Assembly (NCBI GenBank): GCA_013176395.1
Contig: JABMLP010000013.1
Span: 1 to 64,000 of the forward strand
Source: Venturia oleaginea
Lineage: Eukaryota > Ascomycota > Dothideomycetes > Venturiales > Venturiaceae
Length of the DNA: 64,000 nt
Reading direction: 5' to 3'
Both the position numbers and the translations under genes were made by a program. The notes under the pieces are model-generated. The model made no database searches. It was not told the origin of the DNA and saw only the letters and a program-made list of their open reading frames with translations. This document shows, piece after piece, positions 20,999 through 32,046 of this stretch (its first letter is position 1; each line of letters begins with the position of its first letter).

Positions 20999-21126
20999 CT
21001 GTCAAATAAACTCATTTCATTCTATCCTCATTTGTACTAGCTCGAATACGAGTCTCTCAATTGTATAAATATGCGGATAGCCCACACATCAATTCAGACT
21101 TCAGTCTGCTTCATCGATCTTTTGAA
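20999..21126 (+). mobile_element. Diverged copia LTR-like fragment
   Basis: Starts TGTCAAATAAACTCATTTCA and runs through TTCAGACTTCAGTCTGCTTC, a diverged relative of the 129-bp LTRs of the complete copia element at 25068-30397. The expected TTTTGACA end is changed to TTTTGAAG, and no internal region follows. Confidence 0.8.
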
Positions 21127-21264
21127 GTGCTCGCGTGTCTGGTTGGCTGGAGTTCGTACTGATGGACGGTGTTTTTACCGTCCATGGTCCGGATATTTCA
21201 GCTCATCTCTCACTTCAGCTTCTCCCCCCTTTCCGTCCGTAGTCTCTGATCGTCCCCTCCTCCC

Positions 21265-21776
21265 ATCCTGACGAAAATATCTACCTGGCCTGGCTCGAGA
21301 ATTGTCTCCTTCTACCAAAGGACATACACGATTTATCCACGATCCACCCCACAATCGCAGAAGATATAAAGTTCATCGGAAAACTCTGGCGAAAGGAATC
21401 GAACACGTTCTGGGACGATCAAGTGGAGAAATGGAAGCAATTGGGTCAAGATGCGACTAAATGCAACGACAAGATGACGGGTTGGAGACCATTACTGCTA
21501 GGTTCGGCCGACCTATACGACGAGATTCAGCGGGAGGAATGACGGGTGTCGAAAAAGCTCGTAGGCATGATCGATGACCTCTGCCTTTTGAACCAGGACC
21601 TAATTGCAATCGAGGGGTATGGACTGGACAGCTTCCGGTCGGCGAAGTTCTTGTGGTATGAAAAAATGTCGCTGGCGGAAGCATCCGAAATGATGGTACA
21701 TAAACGAGAGACGGAGCAAGAAACAGTGAAGGATTTGAAAGCGGGCATGGCGAAGGTAGAATTTGATGAAATATGA
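21265..21776 (+). pseudogene. Relic of an unrecognised protein-coding gene
   Basis: A continuous frame from about 21265 to 21776, broken by one TGA at 21539-21541, encodes ~170 residues with protein-like composition (ENIYLAWLENCLLLPKDIHD near the start; SLAEASEMMVHKRETEQE near the end). The second half alone has an ATG (21546). I do not recognise the family. Being squeezed between a copia LTR fragment and an LTR-C fragment, it is probably a host-gene or transposon remnant. Confidence 0.4.
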
Positions 21777-21855
21777 TGGTGCAGGCCAAGTATTCATTGG
21801 ACACTTGAGAAACAGCTTGCAGAGGGATCAAAAAGATTGAATGGCTCATTCTCCT
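21777..21855 (-). mobile_element. LTR-C fragment (3' part)
   Basis: GGTGCAGGCCAAGTATTCAT and the following AGCTTGCAGAGGGATCAAAA are the reverse complement of the 3' end of the complete LTR-C at 43129-43363. Similarity fades near 21855. Confidence 0.75.
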
Positions 21856-22689
21856 AGACTGAGAAATAAGACGTAACTATAAGTTACTGAGAAGTTAATT
21901 GCCAATGTCATTCAGGATTACTACCTAGATATGCTTCCACAAACTCATTGCCATTTTGAAATTAACGATTCAACGAGCCCGCGATCATAATGACTCCAGA
22001 CCGTATCATACACTCTTCCCCAGGGAAAGTCTCCATCGGTCCAGCCCATATAAGTTATGTCTATCTCCATCTCGCCACGCCTTCGGATCACGGTCATCTG
22101 GCACGTTTATCTGTTGATTGGCCGGACGCAGGCCAGGGCACGTGAATTTTCATTATGAGCGAGCAAGCCATTGAGCCTTGAGCCATACAGGCTTCCTCAG
22201 CCACACGGGGCTTCAGCCACGGGGTAGGTCTCAGGATGGCATGCCCACGGCTCAATTGCTTCTCGATTGAAGGCAAATGAGGTGCCCTACTGCCCGCACG
22301 TATAAGACATTGACTACAGGGTGTAGGCGGGTGGGAATCTAGATACAAGACGAGCCTCAGAGGGCTCAGAAGTCGTGCGATATGCGAGATCGCCACGTTG
22401 TTGTTGTCGCTTGGTCGGACGAGGCCCTTGCTCCACCAGATAGACACTAGCAATATTGCGTCCGCCACGAACCAGCTCCAATTCTGTTGAAACATCTTGA
22501 TGTATGGGATGTTGATCACCACGCCAAGCTCACATGTTTGATATATATGATCTACAAGTGGCTGTACACACTCACTTCTTGACACTTCTCGAATCTTCTA
22601 CATCTTATGTATAACGTATTCCACCATCGGGTCAACCCATCGAGCGGGTCAGTTTATGCCAAGACCAGCTGCTCCCTTATCAACACAAA
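21856..22689. other. Unassigned spacer
   Basis: No recognised gene. A 163-codon frame on the minus strand (22094-22585) has no identifiable domain. Sixteen bases at 22487-22502 equal the LTR-C start, but similarity does not continue. Confidence 0.5.
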
Positions 22690-23295
22690 ATGTCTCAACA
22701 ACAAAACGCGCAATCATCTAACAGAGAAGGCAGAATCCAGCTTGCCCTTTCTGCCTACAATACCCACCAATTCTGAAGCCTCCGGCGCGCTGCTGAGGCG
22801 TTTGATATACCTCCTTCAACATTAACTAGACGATATAACGGAATTACGTATCGCCTAGATACTCGCAACGCCCGACACAAGCTCACTACGACTGAAGAGC
22901 AGACAATTGTCCAATACGTCCTCGACCTCGATTCGCGAGGATTCGCGCCCCGGCTGTGTGAGGTAGCAGATATGGCGGATAAACTACTGGGTGTACGCGG
23001 TGGAGAGCCAGTAGGGAAAAACTGGGCTGAGAGGTTCATAACGCGCTCAGATGAACTCAAGATGGCCTTCAATCGAGCTAAGGATAGGCAGAGGATACTA
23101 CAGGAAGATCCAGAGATTATTGGCGCGTGGTTCAAGCTCGTTACAGACACCAAGGCAAAGTACGGTATCCACGACGAGGATACGCACAACTTTGACGAGA
23201 TTGGCTTCCAGATGGGCGTTATTGGGTCAATGAAGGTCATCACAGCTTCTGAAAGACGTACACGGCCTAATTTAATCCAGCGCTTTAGGCCGTAG
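22690..23295 (+). pseudogene. Pogo/Fot1-type transposase, N-terminal fragment
   Basis: DNA-binding half of a pogo-superfamily transposase. From ATG 22690: an N-terminal psq-type helix-turn-helix (SLRRAAEAFDIPPSTLTRRY), then a CENP-B-type binding domain (LTTTEEQTIVQYVLDLDSRG), and the first catalytic Asp in NFDEIGFQMG. A TGA interrupts the frame at ~22774 and the DDE core is missing after NLIQ (23275). Directly downstream lies part of a different transposase, so a deletion joined two elements. Confidence 0.75.
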
Positions 23296-23299
23296 GATG

Positions 23300-24787
23300 A
23301 TTTGTATTCCACAGCGAGATAGTAAGTTAACAATCCTTGCACGTATAAGATTGCTAATAAATTATAGGTATTGCACTAGTCAGGCTTCATAACTCTACTG
23401 CCGCCGGAGGTTGGATTGTCAATCTTCGTACTCGGTACTGTACTTGCCTCGAGTGGCAGGATCTTCGATTACCCTGCCCTCAGGCTTTCTGTGCCCAAAT
23501 GTTCTTTAATAAGTCTGTACGATTACTCGAATGGCCGATTAACCTGGGAGGTCATACCTATCATACGTACAAGTTTGATCTCACTTACTTTGGTTCCTGC
23601 AGGGCTGCACTTCTTCATGATCTTATTCCAGATGGAGTTATAAAACCCTTTCGACCAGTCAAAAAAACCGGGAGACCACGTCAGATTCGCTATAAGACGA
23701 ATACAGTTCGAAATCGGATCCGGAAGCAATCCCGACTCACCCAAAACTCGCAATCTAGCAGCGCTGTAGCTACTCAGGATGATGTAGTTGAATCAGATGC
23801 ATATTCCGAGCATTCTAACCACTCTAGCAATGACGATTTTGATCCAGATGGCGGCCTCAGTAACCTTAGCGACTCCGAGGATCGTGCTCTACGAAGGATT
23901 CTGGCTAAAATGAAGGAACGGCGTGCCAAGTCCCCCAAATCTACTGCACTAGGGGTAGGAATCAGGACGAATCGATTACCGAGGATTCTAACGATTCAGT
24001 GCATTCCACGGAGAGACCTACCGCCAGGATTACTGCCAAAAAGCGCTCAAAATCGGCTTCAGATGCATCAAAATCGAATGCCAAGGCGGTAGAGACCCGT
24101 TCTATCTCGATATCGGATGATCATTCTTCCTCATCAAGCGATTTGGACGATTCTGACAAGGCTGAACCTCAGCCTACTACCAAATCTGCTACCAAATCTG
24201 CTCCTAACCCTGCGGAGAAGCTACCGGAGGTTCAGGCTGAAGTTCAGCCTAGCTTTACTTCTTGTAAGGATGCTCAATCTCATCCTTGTAACGATGATGA
24301 GGTTGCAGAGGAAGCAGAAATCTATTTAGCTATGCTTGATAGTGACCTGGATGCAGATAGCGACTATGCGGAGGAGAATGCGGAGGTTCAGGCTGAAGAC
24401 GAGGCTGAGGTTGTCCCTTCTTGGGACCAACTTAAGCAAATGGTCGCCGGATCGGGTAATGGCCTCTTGCATAGTCACTTGAACGCTGTATTCGAAACGA
24501 ATCCGACATCAGACGAGGCTGTCACCGAGGCTGAGGGCTACCCTAGCCAATCTACTCAAAAACCACTACAATCGGCTCAACCACAGCTTTTGAACGATAT
24601 GATGAGTGATAGACCTGGCCAACTCCTTCCCTATAGGACAGATAAATCGACTTCTGCTACCAAACGGCTACCAATTGAGTCACCACCGCAGTCGCCAGCA
24701 AGAGGGAGGAAGCAGAAGCGAATCTACACCACGTGTAAGCGCTGCGGCAATATGGGACATCTGTCAGAAGATTGCACTGTCAATTGA
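23300..24787 (+). pseudogene. MULE (Mutator-like) transposase, C-terminal fragment
   Basis: After a probable intron at 23322-23367 (46 bp, CTAAT branch), the frame reads WIVNLRTRYCTCLEWQ then LPCPQAFCA, the SWIM zinc-binding pattern of Mutator-like transposases (the last His position is altered). It continues to a basic GRPRQIRYK segment, a Ser/Asp-rich acidic linker and, after a frameshift near 23940-23990, a terminal zinc knuckle CKRCGNMGHLSEDC (ends 24787). The SWIM, basic linker, CCHC order is typical of MULE proteins. The DDE catalytic core is absent. Confidence 0.7.
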
Positions 24788-25067
24788 GGCTTGGCGCCGC
24801 CTTAGCGCTTTTTGAGCATTATAATCAAGCTTATTTTGATGAGTTCAGTCAATTGCCGTTGTAATCTCGAAAAGATTTTGTACGAATGCGGTTAGCGCAG
24901 TTTGGTCGGCAGCGGCACTCAAGGGCCGCTGCGTTACATTGTAGTGTCATTTTTGGCTCAATCTCATCTCAATCTCGTCTTAATTTCGTGTTATTCTGGC
25001 GTTTGAGTGTTCGATTGAGCGCTTATTACCATTATAATGTTATCTATCTATATATATTGGTAGCAGC

Positions 25068-25196
25068 TGTCAAATGAACTCATTTCATTCACCTCATTTG
25101 TACTAGCTTGAGCACGAGCCCCTCAATCGTGTATATATATGGGCATGCCCACGATCATCGATTCAGACTTCAGTCTGCTTCATCTACCTTTTGACA
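25068..25196 (+). repeat. 5' LTR of the copia element
   Basis: Starts TGTCAAATGAACTCATTTC, ends CATCTACCTTTTGACA; TATATATA in the middle is a likely promoter element. Confidence 0.97.
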
Positions 25197-25215
25197 GGTT
25201 ATGAGCCCGGGCTTG
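25197..25215 (+). other. Primer binding site
   Basis: GGTTATGAGCCCGGGCTTG immediately follows the 5' LTR. The GGTTATGAGCCC core is the form commonly seen at copia primer binding sites. A similar GTTATGAGCCCGG lies at ~59037 upstream of the second copia fragment. Confidence 0.75.
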
Positions 25216-25501
25216 CACTACCGCTGTGCCCATATATAATTTGACCTACCACGCAAAGCAGATTCCTTGGTGTTGAATCACCACGCGGCCAACGGCTTTC
25301 TATGACCCATTCGAACCCTCCCGCTGATCTCTCTCGCGTCAAGGCACACGACAAATCTCAGAACCTCGTCGATTGCGCTTCTAGTTACTACAAGCCCTGT
25401 TCACGCCGCTTCTCAGGTCTCTCGCTCCCCTACACGTCAGAAACATCACCCGTACAGTTTCTATTGCTCATACAAATCCTTGCATTAGCTAAGTGGTCTT
25501 C

Positions 25502-25793
25502 GATCATGTCTCCGTGACCCGCTACGACGGTGAGCAGGCATGCAATCAATGCTGAAATTTAAGCCAGATCTCTCGGTCACGTCTCCGTGACCCGCTAGGA
25601 CGGTGAGCAGACATGCACTCATGGCCGAAACTTAAGCCAAATCTCTCGATCATGTCTCCGTGACCCGCTAGGACGGTGAGCAGACATGCACTCATGGCCG
25701 AAACTTAAGCCAGATCTCTCGATCATGTCTCCGTGACCCGCTAGGACGGTGAGCAGACATGCACTCATGGCTGAAACTTAAGCCAAATCCCCT
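25502..25793 (+). repeat. Leader tandem repeat, 73-bp unit, four copies, with decoy ATGs
   Basis: Units start GATCATGTCTCCGTGACCCG (or GGTCACGTCTCC) at 25502, 25575, 25648 and 25721. Copies 2-4 each end with ATGGCYGAAACTTAAGCC, a 4-codon ORF (Met-Ala-Glu-Thr-stop) at 25621-25635, 25694-25708 and 25767-25781. The authentic gag start at 25848 reads ATGGCTGAAACTCAAGCC, so each repeat is a copy of the gag start with CAA changed to TAA. Confidence 0.92.
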
Positions 25794-25847
25794 CGACTGC
25801 GACGATGCGATACAATCACTAAGTCTTCATATTCTCAATCTACACTC

Positions 25848-28800
25848 ATGGCTGAAACTCAAGCCGGATTCGGCTCTGGATCCTTCAAATTCAAAGACAT
25901 ACCAATACTTCAGGATGGTTATTCTGTTACTATGTGGATTGAACTGGTGGACACCTATCTTCTCCACCAGGATTTCGAACTTATCCTTGACAATCCCATC
26001 TTACCTCCTACCGTCGAAGGCGTCACTACTCGAAACTCTACAACCCTAGACTTATCGGTCGTATGGAAGAAATCACAAAGACTTGCTCTCTCCGCCCTTC
26101 GCACGCGTCTCGGAACAGAAGCCAAGTCCTGGGTGAAGGATCCTAAGTTTGACACTGTCAAGAAGCTCTGTGATGAGCTGCTTAAGAGATTCAGACCTCA
26201 GGGCGCCGGCACATTCGCAGAACTATGCAGGGAATGGAACAACCTCTCATATTCGAACTCTCCAGACCTTCTTTCCTACACCGAAGACTTCAGACGTATT
26301 ATCCGCGCCTTCGACGAACTCAACTCAGACGTCGTGCTTCCAGTACCCTTTATCGTCCAACATTACTTAGGTAACCTTGGCCCTGCCTTCGATACCTTTA
26401 TCAGTACCTTCAATCAGACCGCCAACATCCTCAAGACTGAAAAGAATGACCCAATCTCCTTCGAAGAAACCGTTCATCGCGTCAGGAACGAGGAGCGTAG
26501 TCATCTTAATACCCACTCTACAGTCGCTGCAATGGTCATTCAACCCTCCATTCCTTCCCTTCCAACTACCTTTGTGCGAAAAGGCGTGTACAGCGAAGAA
26601 GTCATCGGTGATACAGTCAAAATCCACGCATCTTATTGTACCAAATGCAACCGCGCATTCCATACCAAGCACGAATGCTTTCACAATCAGAAAGGCAACC
26701 AGAATCAACAGAAGAGACCTCGCGCTGATACCGAAGACACCAAGAAGCCAGATACCAAGAAAGTTACCGCCTTAATGGCTCGAGAGGACTTCCCTTGGAC
26801 TGATCTTCTTCACCAATGGCTGCTTGACAGCGCCTGCGGCCGTCACCTTACCTGGGATCGCTCTGTATTCGTCGAATATCGCGCCCTTCCTCCATCTCAA
26901 CAGCGTCAATTCAGTGGTCTCTCTGGCTCTACAGCAAAAGTCATCGGTACAGGCACAGTCAGACTCTGGGTCACCACTACCAAAGGCTCATTTCGCCCTG
27001 TAGACTTTCATGGAGTCGAACATTGCCCTGAGGCAGGTGTTAATCTGCTATCCTTTGACCAACTTCTCTCTAAAGGCGTCAACTTCTCAGTTGACACATC
27101 AGGCTTCAAAATCTATATCCCAGACAAGTTTACATTCACCACCGGTCGCGTCAATGGCGTCTTCCCTCTCCATCTTCGCCGTCAACCCGTATCTTTTGCA
27201 GCCATCAATTCAGATACATTACAACTCTGGCATGAAAGGCTTGCACACATCAGTCCTCCACGCATTCGCGCTCTCGAAAAGATGGTGACAGGAATGGACC
27301 TCTCAAGACCTATCGATCGCCAACCTCCATGCGAAGCCTGCATGCTTGGGAAGATGAAGAGGACACCTCACACTGGTCACATCATGAGAGGCCGCTTCAA
27401 ACTCGATCTAATCCATTCAGACGTCACTGGGCCCTACCCAACGCGTGGTTTTCGCGGAGAACTATGGGTTGTCAGCTTCATTGATGACTATACTGGCTAT
27501 TCTGAGGTCCATTTCATGAAGCATAAAGATGAGGTGTTTGCTCTCTTCCAGCAATTCAAGCTCACCCACGAGACTGCTACTATGCGAATTCATTTCTACC
27601 AGACTGACAATGGAGGAGAATACGTTAAATCAGCAGATGAAGCCGTACTTCTCTCTCAGGGAATCACTCACCACTGCACGACTCCATACAATCCTGAGCA
27701 GAATCCTCGATCCGAGCGCTTCAACGGCGTCATCTCGTCAATGGCAAACCCTATGATGATTGCCTCACAACTTCCTACCAAGTACTGGCCTCTCGCATAT
27801 GCCTACGCCAACCTTTGTACGCGTCTTAGGACCCCATCCCAGCCTTACAATGACCATCTTTGAGGCCTGGACCTCCATAGCTCCCTCAGTCTCCAATATG
27901 CTCATCTTTGGTAGCAACGGCTGGGCCATCACAAGGAAGACCAAAGGCTTCAAAAATCGCTCCCTAGCAGGCAAATTCGTTGGCTTCGATGGCCACAGCA
28001 TCTACAAAGTCTTGCTCGAAAATGGTCGCATCATTCGTACATCAACCTTTCACGCCGACGAATCCATCAAGCGCCGCCAACCTATCACTTATCATCATCA
28101 ACTCCCCATCTCAACCACACCCATTGACCAACCTGGTCATCTCTCTCACTCACCAACCCCTCAACGCGTTGAGCCACCAGCTCGCGAAGAGGCTACTCTC
28201 CCAGATCCCGAAAAATCTGACTCCTCTAACCTCTCTGACCCTCCATCAGTGATGGGTGACGCGCCACCACGAGAATCCCACTCCGTCGCGGTGAGAACAC
28301 GTCGCCCAGATCGCCCAAGCAAGAGAGCCCGTGAGGCTGCAGGCCTTAACTCATTTATTGGCCTGTACAGTGTCGACAAAGCCACAGAAATTGCGAAGCT
28401 CATTGATGAATATAAGCCTACCCACGATCGCGAACCTATTGTTATTACTGAGGAGCAAGCAACCCTCGCCTTTCACGCCAATATCGCCAAATCTTCTGCC
28501 TACTGCCTCCTCTCCTTCCTAAGCCTCGCAGCCTCTACTGAGCCATTCGAGCCTACAACATACAATCAAGCCATGTCATCACCTTATGCTCCTCAATGGC
28601 TCAAGGCGATGAAGGAGGAGATGCATTCAATAGATGACAACAACGTCTGGACACTCACAACACTCCCAGAAGGCGCAAGGCCACTGACGGGTAAGTGGGT
28701 GTTCAAATTGAAGCGCGGTGCCGACGGCACTGTGCTGAGATTTAAGGCAAGATACGTGGTGAGAGGTTTCGAGCAGGAATTCGGCATTAACTTCCATGAT

Positions 28801-30102
28801 ACCTTTGCCTCTGTGGTAAACCCGATGACATACAAAGCTCTCTTTGCTATTGCTGCCTCCCTTGACTGGGAGATTGAGCAGATGGACGTCAAAACTGCCT
28901 TTCTCTATGGCGAGGTTGATGAAACTATCTTCGTTTGTCAACCTCGTGGCTTCGAGGTTGGTGATGACTACTGTCGGCTCAATCGTGCATTATACGGCCT
29001 CAAGCAGGCACCTAGGGTTTGGTATGAAACTCTATCCGCATTCCTTGTCTCTCTCGGGTTCTCAATGCTAGATAGTGACTTCAGTGTCTTCCACAAAGGA
29101 CAGCTGTTCGTCGCTATCTATGTTGACGATCTTCTGCTTGTTGGGCCCGATATGAACGAGATCAATCTTCTGAAAGATGCCTTGCACAAGCGCTTTCAGA
29201 TGACTGACCTAGGGCCGGCAAAGTTCTATCTCGGCATGGCACTTCAGAGGGATCGTCAGAATCGCTCAATTGCAATTAACCAAACTGCATACATCACGAA
29301 GATTCTCGAGGATCATGCCTTCTCCTATTGTTATCCAAAACCCATTCCAATCAACCCATCTTGCCGCCCTGAACCCGCCAAAGAAGACTACCGTGCAGAC
29401 CCTCAGTTCAGAACTAAATATCAATCCGCTGTCGGGTCACTCATGTATGCAATGCTCGGTACCCGGCCTGATATTGCCTTTGCAGTCTCTCTCGTCAGTC
29501 GCTTTGCGGCCAATCCAACCATCGCACATTGGTCCTTGGTGGAAGACATCTTTCGCTACCTCAAAGGTACCATCTCTACCTCACTCGTCTACAAAGGTGG
29601 ACTCGAAAACCTGGTAGGCTTCACTGACTCTGACTGGGCTGGCGACGTCGGTACAAGGCGATCAACATCTGGATATCTTTTCAACATCGGCAGTGGAGCA
29701 ATTAGCTGGTCATCCAAACGACAAGCTACAGTGTCACTCTCCACTTGTGAGGCCGAATACATTGGTCAAACGAATGCAGCAAAAGAGGCCATTTGGCTGC
29801 AGCGACTACTTCACGAGATCAACCCCGAATTCGGCCCTACCACTACAGTCATCTATGCTGACAATCAAGGCGCCATTGCTCTCGCCAAGAACCCACAATC
29901 ACACGGCCGCAACAAGGCTATGGACGCAAAGCATCACTGGATTCGAGAGAAGGTCGCCAAAGGTTCCATCATTCTCAAGTATATACGGACTGCAAAGATG
30001 GTCGCCGACGGCCTCACCAAAGGCCTGCCAAGGCCCACATTCGAAAACTTCAGGGCCGCCTTGGGCATCATGATTGACGCGATTCCATGGCCCTCATTCT
30101 GA
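25848..30102 (+). CDS. Copia Gag-Pol polyprotein with one frameshift
   Basis: Gag (about residues 1-300) ends in a zinc knuckle CTKCNRAFHTKHEC. The protease has WLLDSACGRHLT. Integrase shows an HHCC-like region (WHERLAHISP, CEACMLGK) and the DDE residues in LIHSDVTGP, QTDNGGEY and NPRSERFNG. A one-base frameshift at about 27835-27855 ends the first frame at 27863; the second continues to 30102 with RT (MDVKTAFLYGEV, IYVDDLLLVG) and RNase H (GFTDSDWAGDVGTRRSTSGY, EAEYIG, YADNQGAI). Apart from that shift no stop is visible. The shift could be a sequencing error, a recent mutation, or much less likely programmed recoding, since it lies in the integrase C-terminus and not at the gag/pol junction. 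Confidence 0.95.
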
Positions 30103-30268
30103 GTCGACTGGCGGCACTTTCTTATCATTATATTATCTCAATGTGGTTAGCCTGCTGGCGGTCTCAATCTCTCTCCTCTATGTCAGCTGGCATTCTCCTT
30201 GGTCTTTCAGGATCTTTCAATGGATTCAACTCATTTGCACGATCTCTTTCTGTCTCAAGCAGGGGGGC

Positions 30269-30397
30269 TGTCAAATGAACTCATTTCATTCACCTCATTT
30301 GTACTAGCTTGAGCACGAGCCCCTCAATCGTGTATATATATGGGCATGCCCACGATCATCGATTCAGACTTCAGTCTGCTTCATCTACCTTTTGACA
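30269..30397 (+). repeat. 3' LTR of the copia element
   Basis: Reads identical to the 5' LTR over 129 bp and is preceded by the polypurine tract AAGCAGGGGGGC. Confidence 0.97.
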
Positions 30398-30539
30398 GCA
30401 GCGAGGTCCTCAGGTTATGCTGAGGATTCTGCCACACGTGAACTTGGACATACTGAGACATGCCTTATCCGGTCTCGCACATGCCCGGGCCGTTTTTGGA
30501 TACTAGAACATGCTAAAAGCATGTAAGCATGCGACAGGG

Positions 30540-31955
30540 CACAGGGTTCCTCAAATCTGACTGCGCAGGGCGCTCGGACCCACCATCCCGTCTCAATTTC
30601 CACGTATACACCAAATTATCGCTCAATTTACCACCACCATGGCGCCTAGAACACCCAAAAGAAAGACTGCAAGTCGAGAATATGACACCACGAAGAGAAT
30701 GCGATTTTTTCAGGCCTGGGATTGCAAGAATGAGGCCGACGGCGTCGGTACAATCGCATACCTCCCTGAAATCAATATACCAACTTCTACCGCACGTAGT
30801 TGGCTTAAACTACGAGAACTTATTGGTGATGCAGCATTCAGATCATAGAGAAAGAGCAGTTGCATCATAGGGCGGCCTACCAAAGTATCTGCTTCAGATC
30901 GTACCCGCCTTACGAACCAAGATGACCCCATAAACGAAAAAGGCTGGCAGGAACAAGCCAATTCCTGCCCCGGCAAGCCTTCCGCAAAGACATTACAGCG
31001 TCACGTATACAATGCAGGGACTAGGCGATTTAAGAAGCGTTATCTGAAGCAGATATCTCAGGCAAATCGGCCAAAGAGGGTTGAATACGGTAAAGAACAC
31101 GAGAAAAAGGCCATACTAGGCGTCTGGAGTTGGATTTGGTTCACAGATGAAGCCCATTTTCAGTCAAAAGCACTCGCCAATGCACCTGAATATGAGCTAC
31201 GCTTTCCAGGGCAAGAGAGAGGTGTAAATGAGGAGCTAGAAGGCGTTTTGGATGTTACTATTCACGTCGCCTGCGGCATCTCATACAACAAGAAAGGAAA
31301 CCTCATATTCTACAAGGATCCGGCTGAGCCATCAGAGAAGGTCCGTAGGCAATTCAAGCAGCCTAAACAACTCAAATACGAGCTGGATTCAGTGTACCAA
31401 GCCCGGTTGAAGGTCTGGCAAGACCTTAAGGCAAAGGAGGACGAAACATCAACAGGAAACTGCATGACACAGGTTTTCTACGCCAAAAAGATACTGCCGC
31501 AACACATTGAAGTTATTCAGGCCTTGGAGAAGCGTCAGCAGCGCAAATACTGGCTTCAAGAGGATGGTGATCCTTCCACGGAATCAAGTCACCTAACAGT
31601 GACCCTTCAGTCATAAAAAGAGAAGCAGACCTTCTATTATTTATTCACCCTCCTCAATCCCGTGATCTCAATCCCATTGAGTCTTGTTAGAACATCATTA
31701 AGTCCAGATTAGCTGGCAGGAGGTAGTCGTCGGTGGCTCATTTCAAGGCTGAAATCCAGGCAGAATGGGACAAGATAACGCTCACAATGATACGGAAAAG
31801 GATCAGAGAGATGCCAGAGAGATGTAAGATGATTCAGCAAAAACCAGAGATCCATTACAAGTCAAACGTGTGGTAAATAGCATAATACATTCAGGTTCAA
31901 AAGATGGGATGGTGGGTCCGAGCGCCCTGCGCAGTCAGATTTGAGGAACCCTGTG
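30540..31955 (+). mobile_element. Tc1/mariner element with 50-bp terminal inverted repeats
   Basis: The outer arms 30540-30589 and 31906-31955 are identical 50-bp inverted repeats (CACAGGGTTCCTCAAATCTG at the outside). Similarity continues outward imperfectly (ACTAGAACATGC on both sides), with extra bases on the left, so the true ends may lie up to ~100 bp further out. Confidence 0.85.
30639..31750 (+). pseudogene. Tc1/mariner transposase, broken
   Basis: From ATG 30639 a frame of ~70 codons carries the N-terminal DNA-binding part (MRFFQAWDCKNEADGV) and ends in TAG at 30846. Downstream sequence in shifted frames reads LQRHVYNAGTRRFKKRYLKQ, then the DDE core: WFTDEAHF (first Asp), a 31248-31616 frame ending at QEDGDPS (second Asp region) and HPPQSRDLNPIE near 31655 (Glu). 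At least three breaks; not functional as it stands. Confidence 0.8.
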
Positions 31956-32046
31956 GGGCATGTTCTAGTATGTCAGGGCTTGCGTGGAGACGATTTTGGC
32001 ACGGCATGTTCGAGTGGAGACTTTAGCCGGATTCTGAACCTTACTC

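Larger units (their letters stand above)
25068..30397 (+). mobile_element. Complete Ty1/copia retrotransposon, TSD GCAGC
   Basis: A 5330-bp element bounded by two 129-bp LTRs (25068-25196 and 30269-30397) that I read as identical, and flanked by GCAGC (25063-25067 and 30398-30402). The PBS GGTTATGAGCCCGGGCTTG follows the 5' LTR, and the purine run GCAGGGGGGC precedes the 3' LTR. Integrase precedes RT, the Ty1/copia order. Identical LTRs mean a recent insertion; it landed at the tail of the MULE relic. Confidence 0.97.

Noticed and set aside
22487..22502. Another LTR-C start (16 matching bases)
   Set aside because: Similarity ends after 16 bases; no LTR end or duplication follows.
27820..27870. 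Programmed frameshift in the copia Gag-Pol
   Set aside because: The shift lies inside the integrase C-terminus and not at a gag/pol boundary, and no slippery site is obvious; mutation or sequencing error is simpler.
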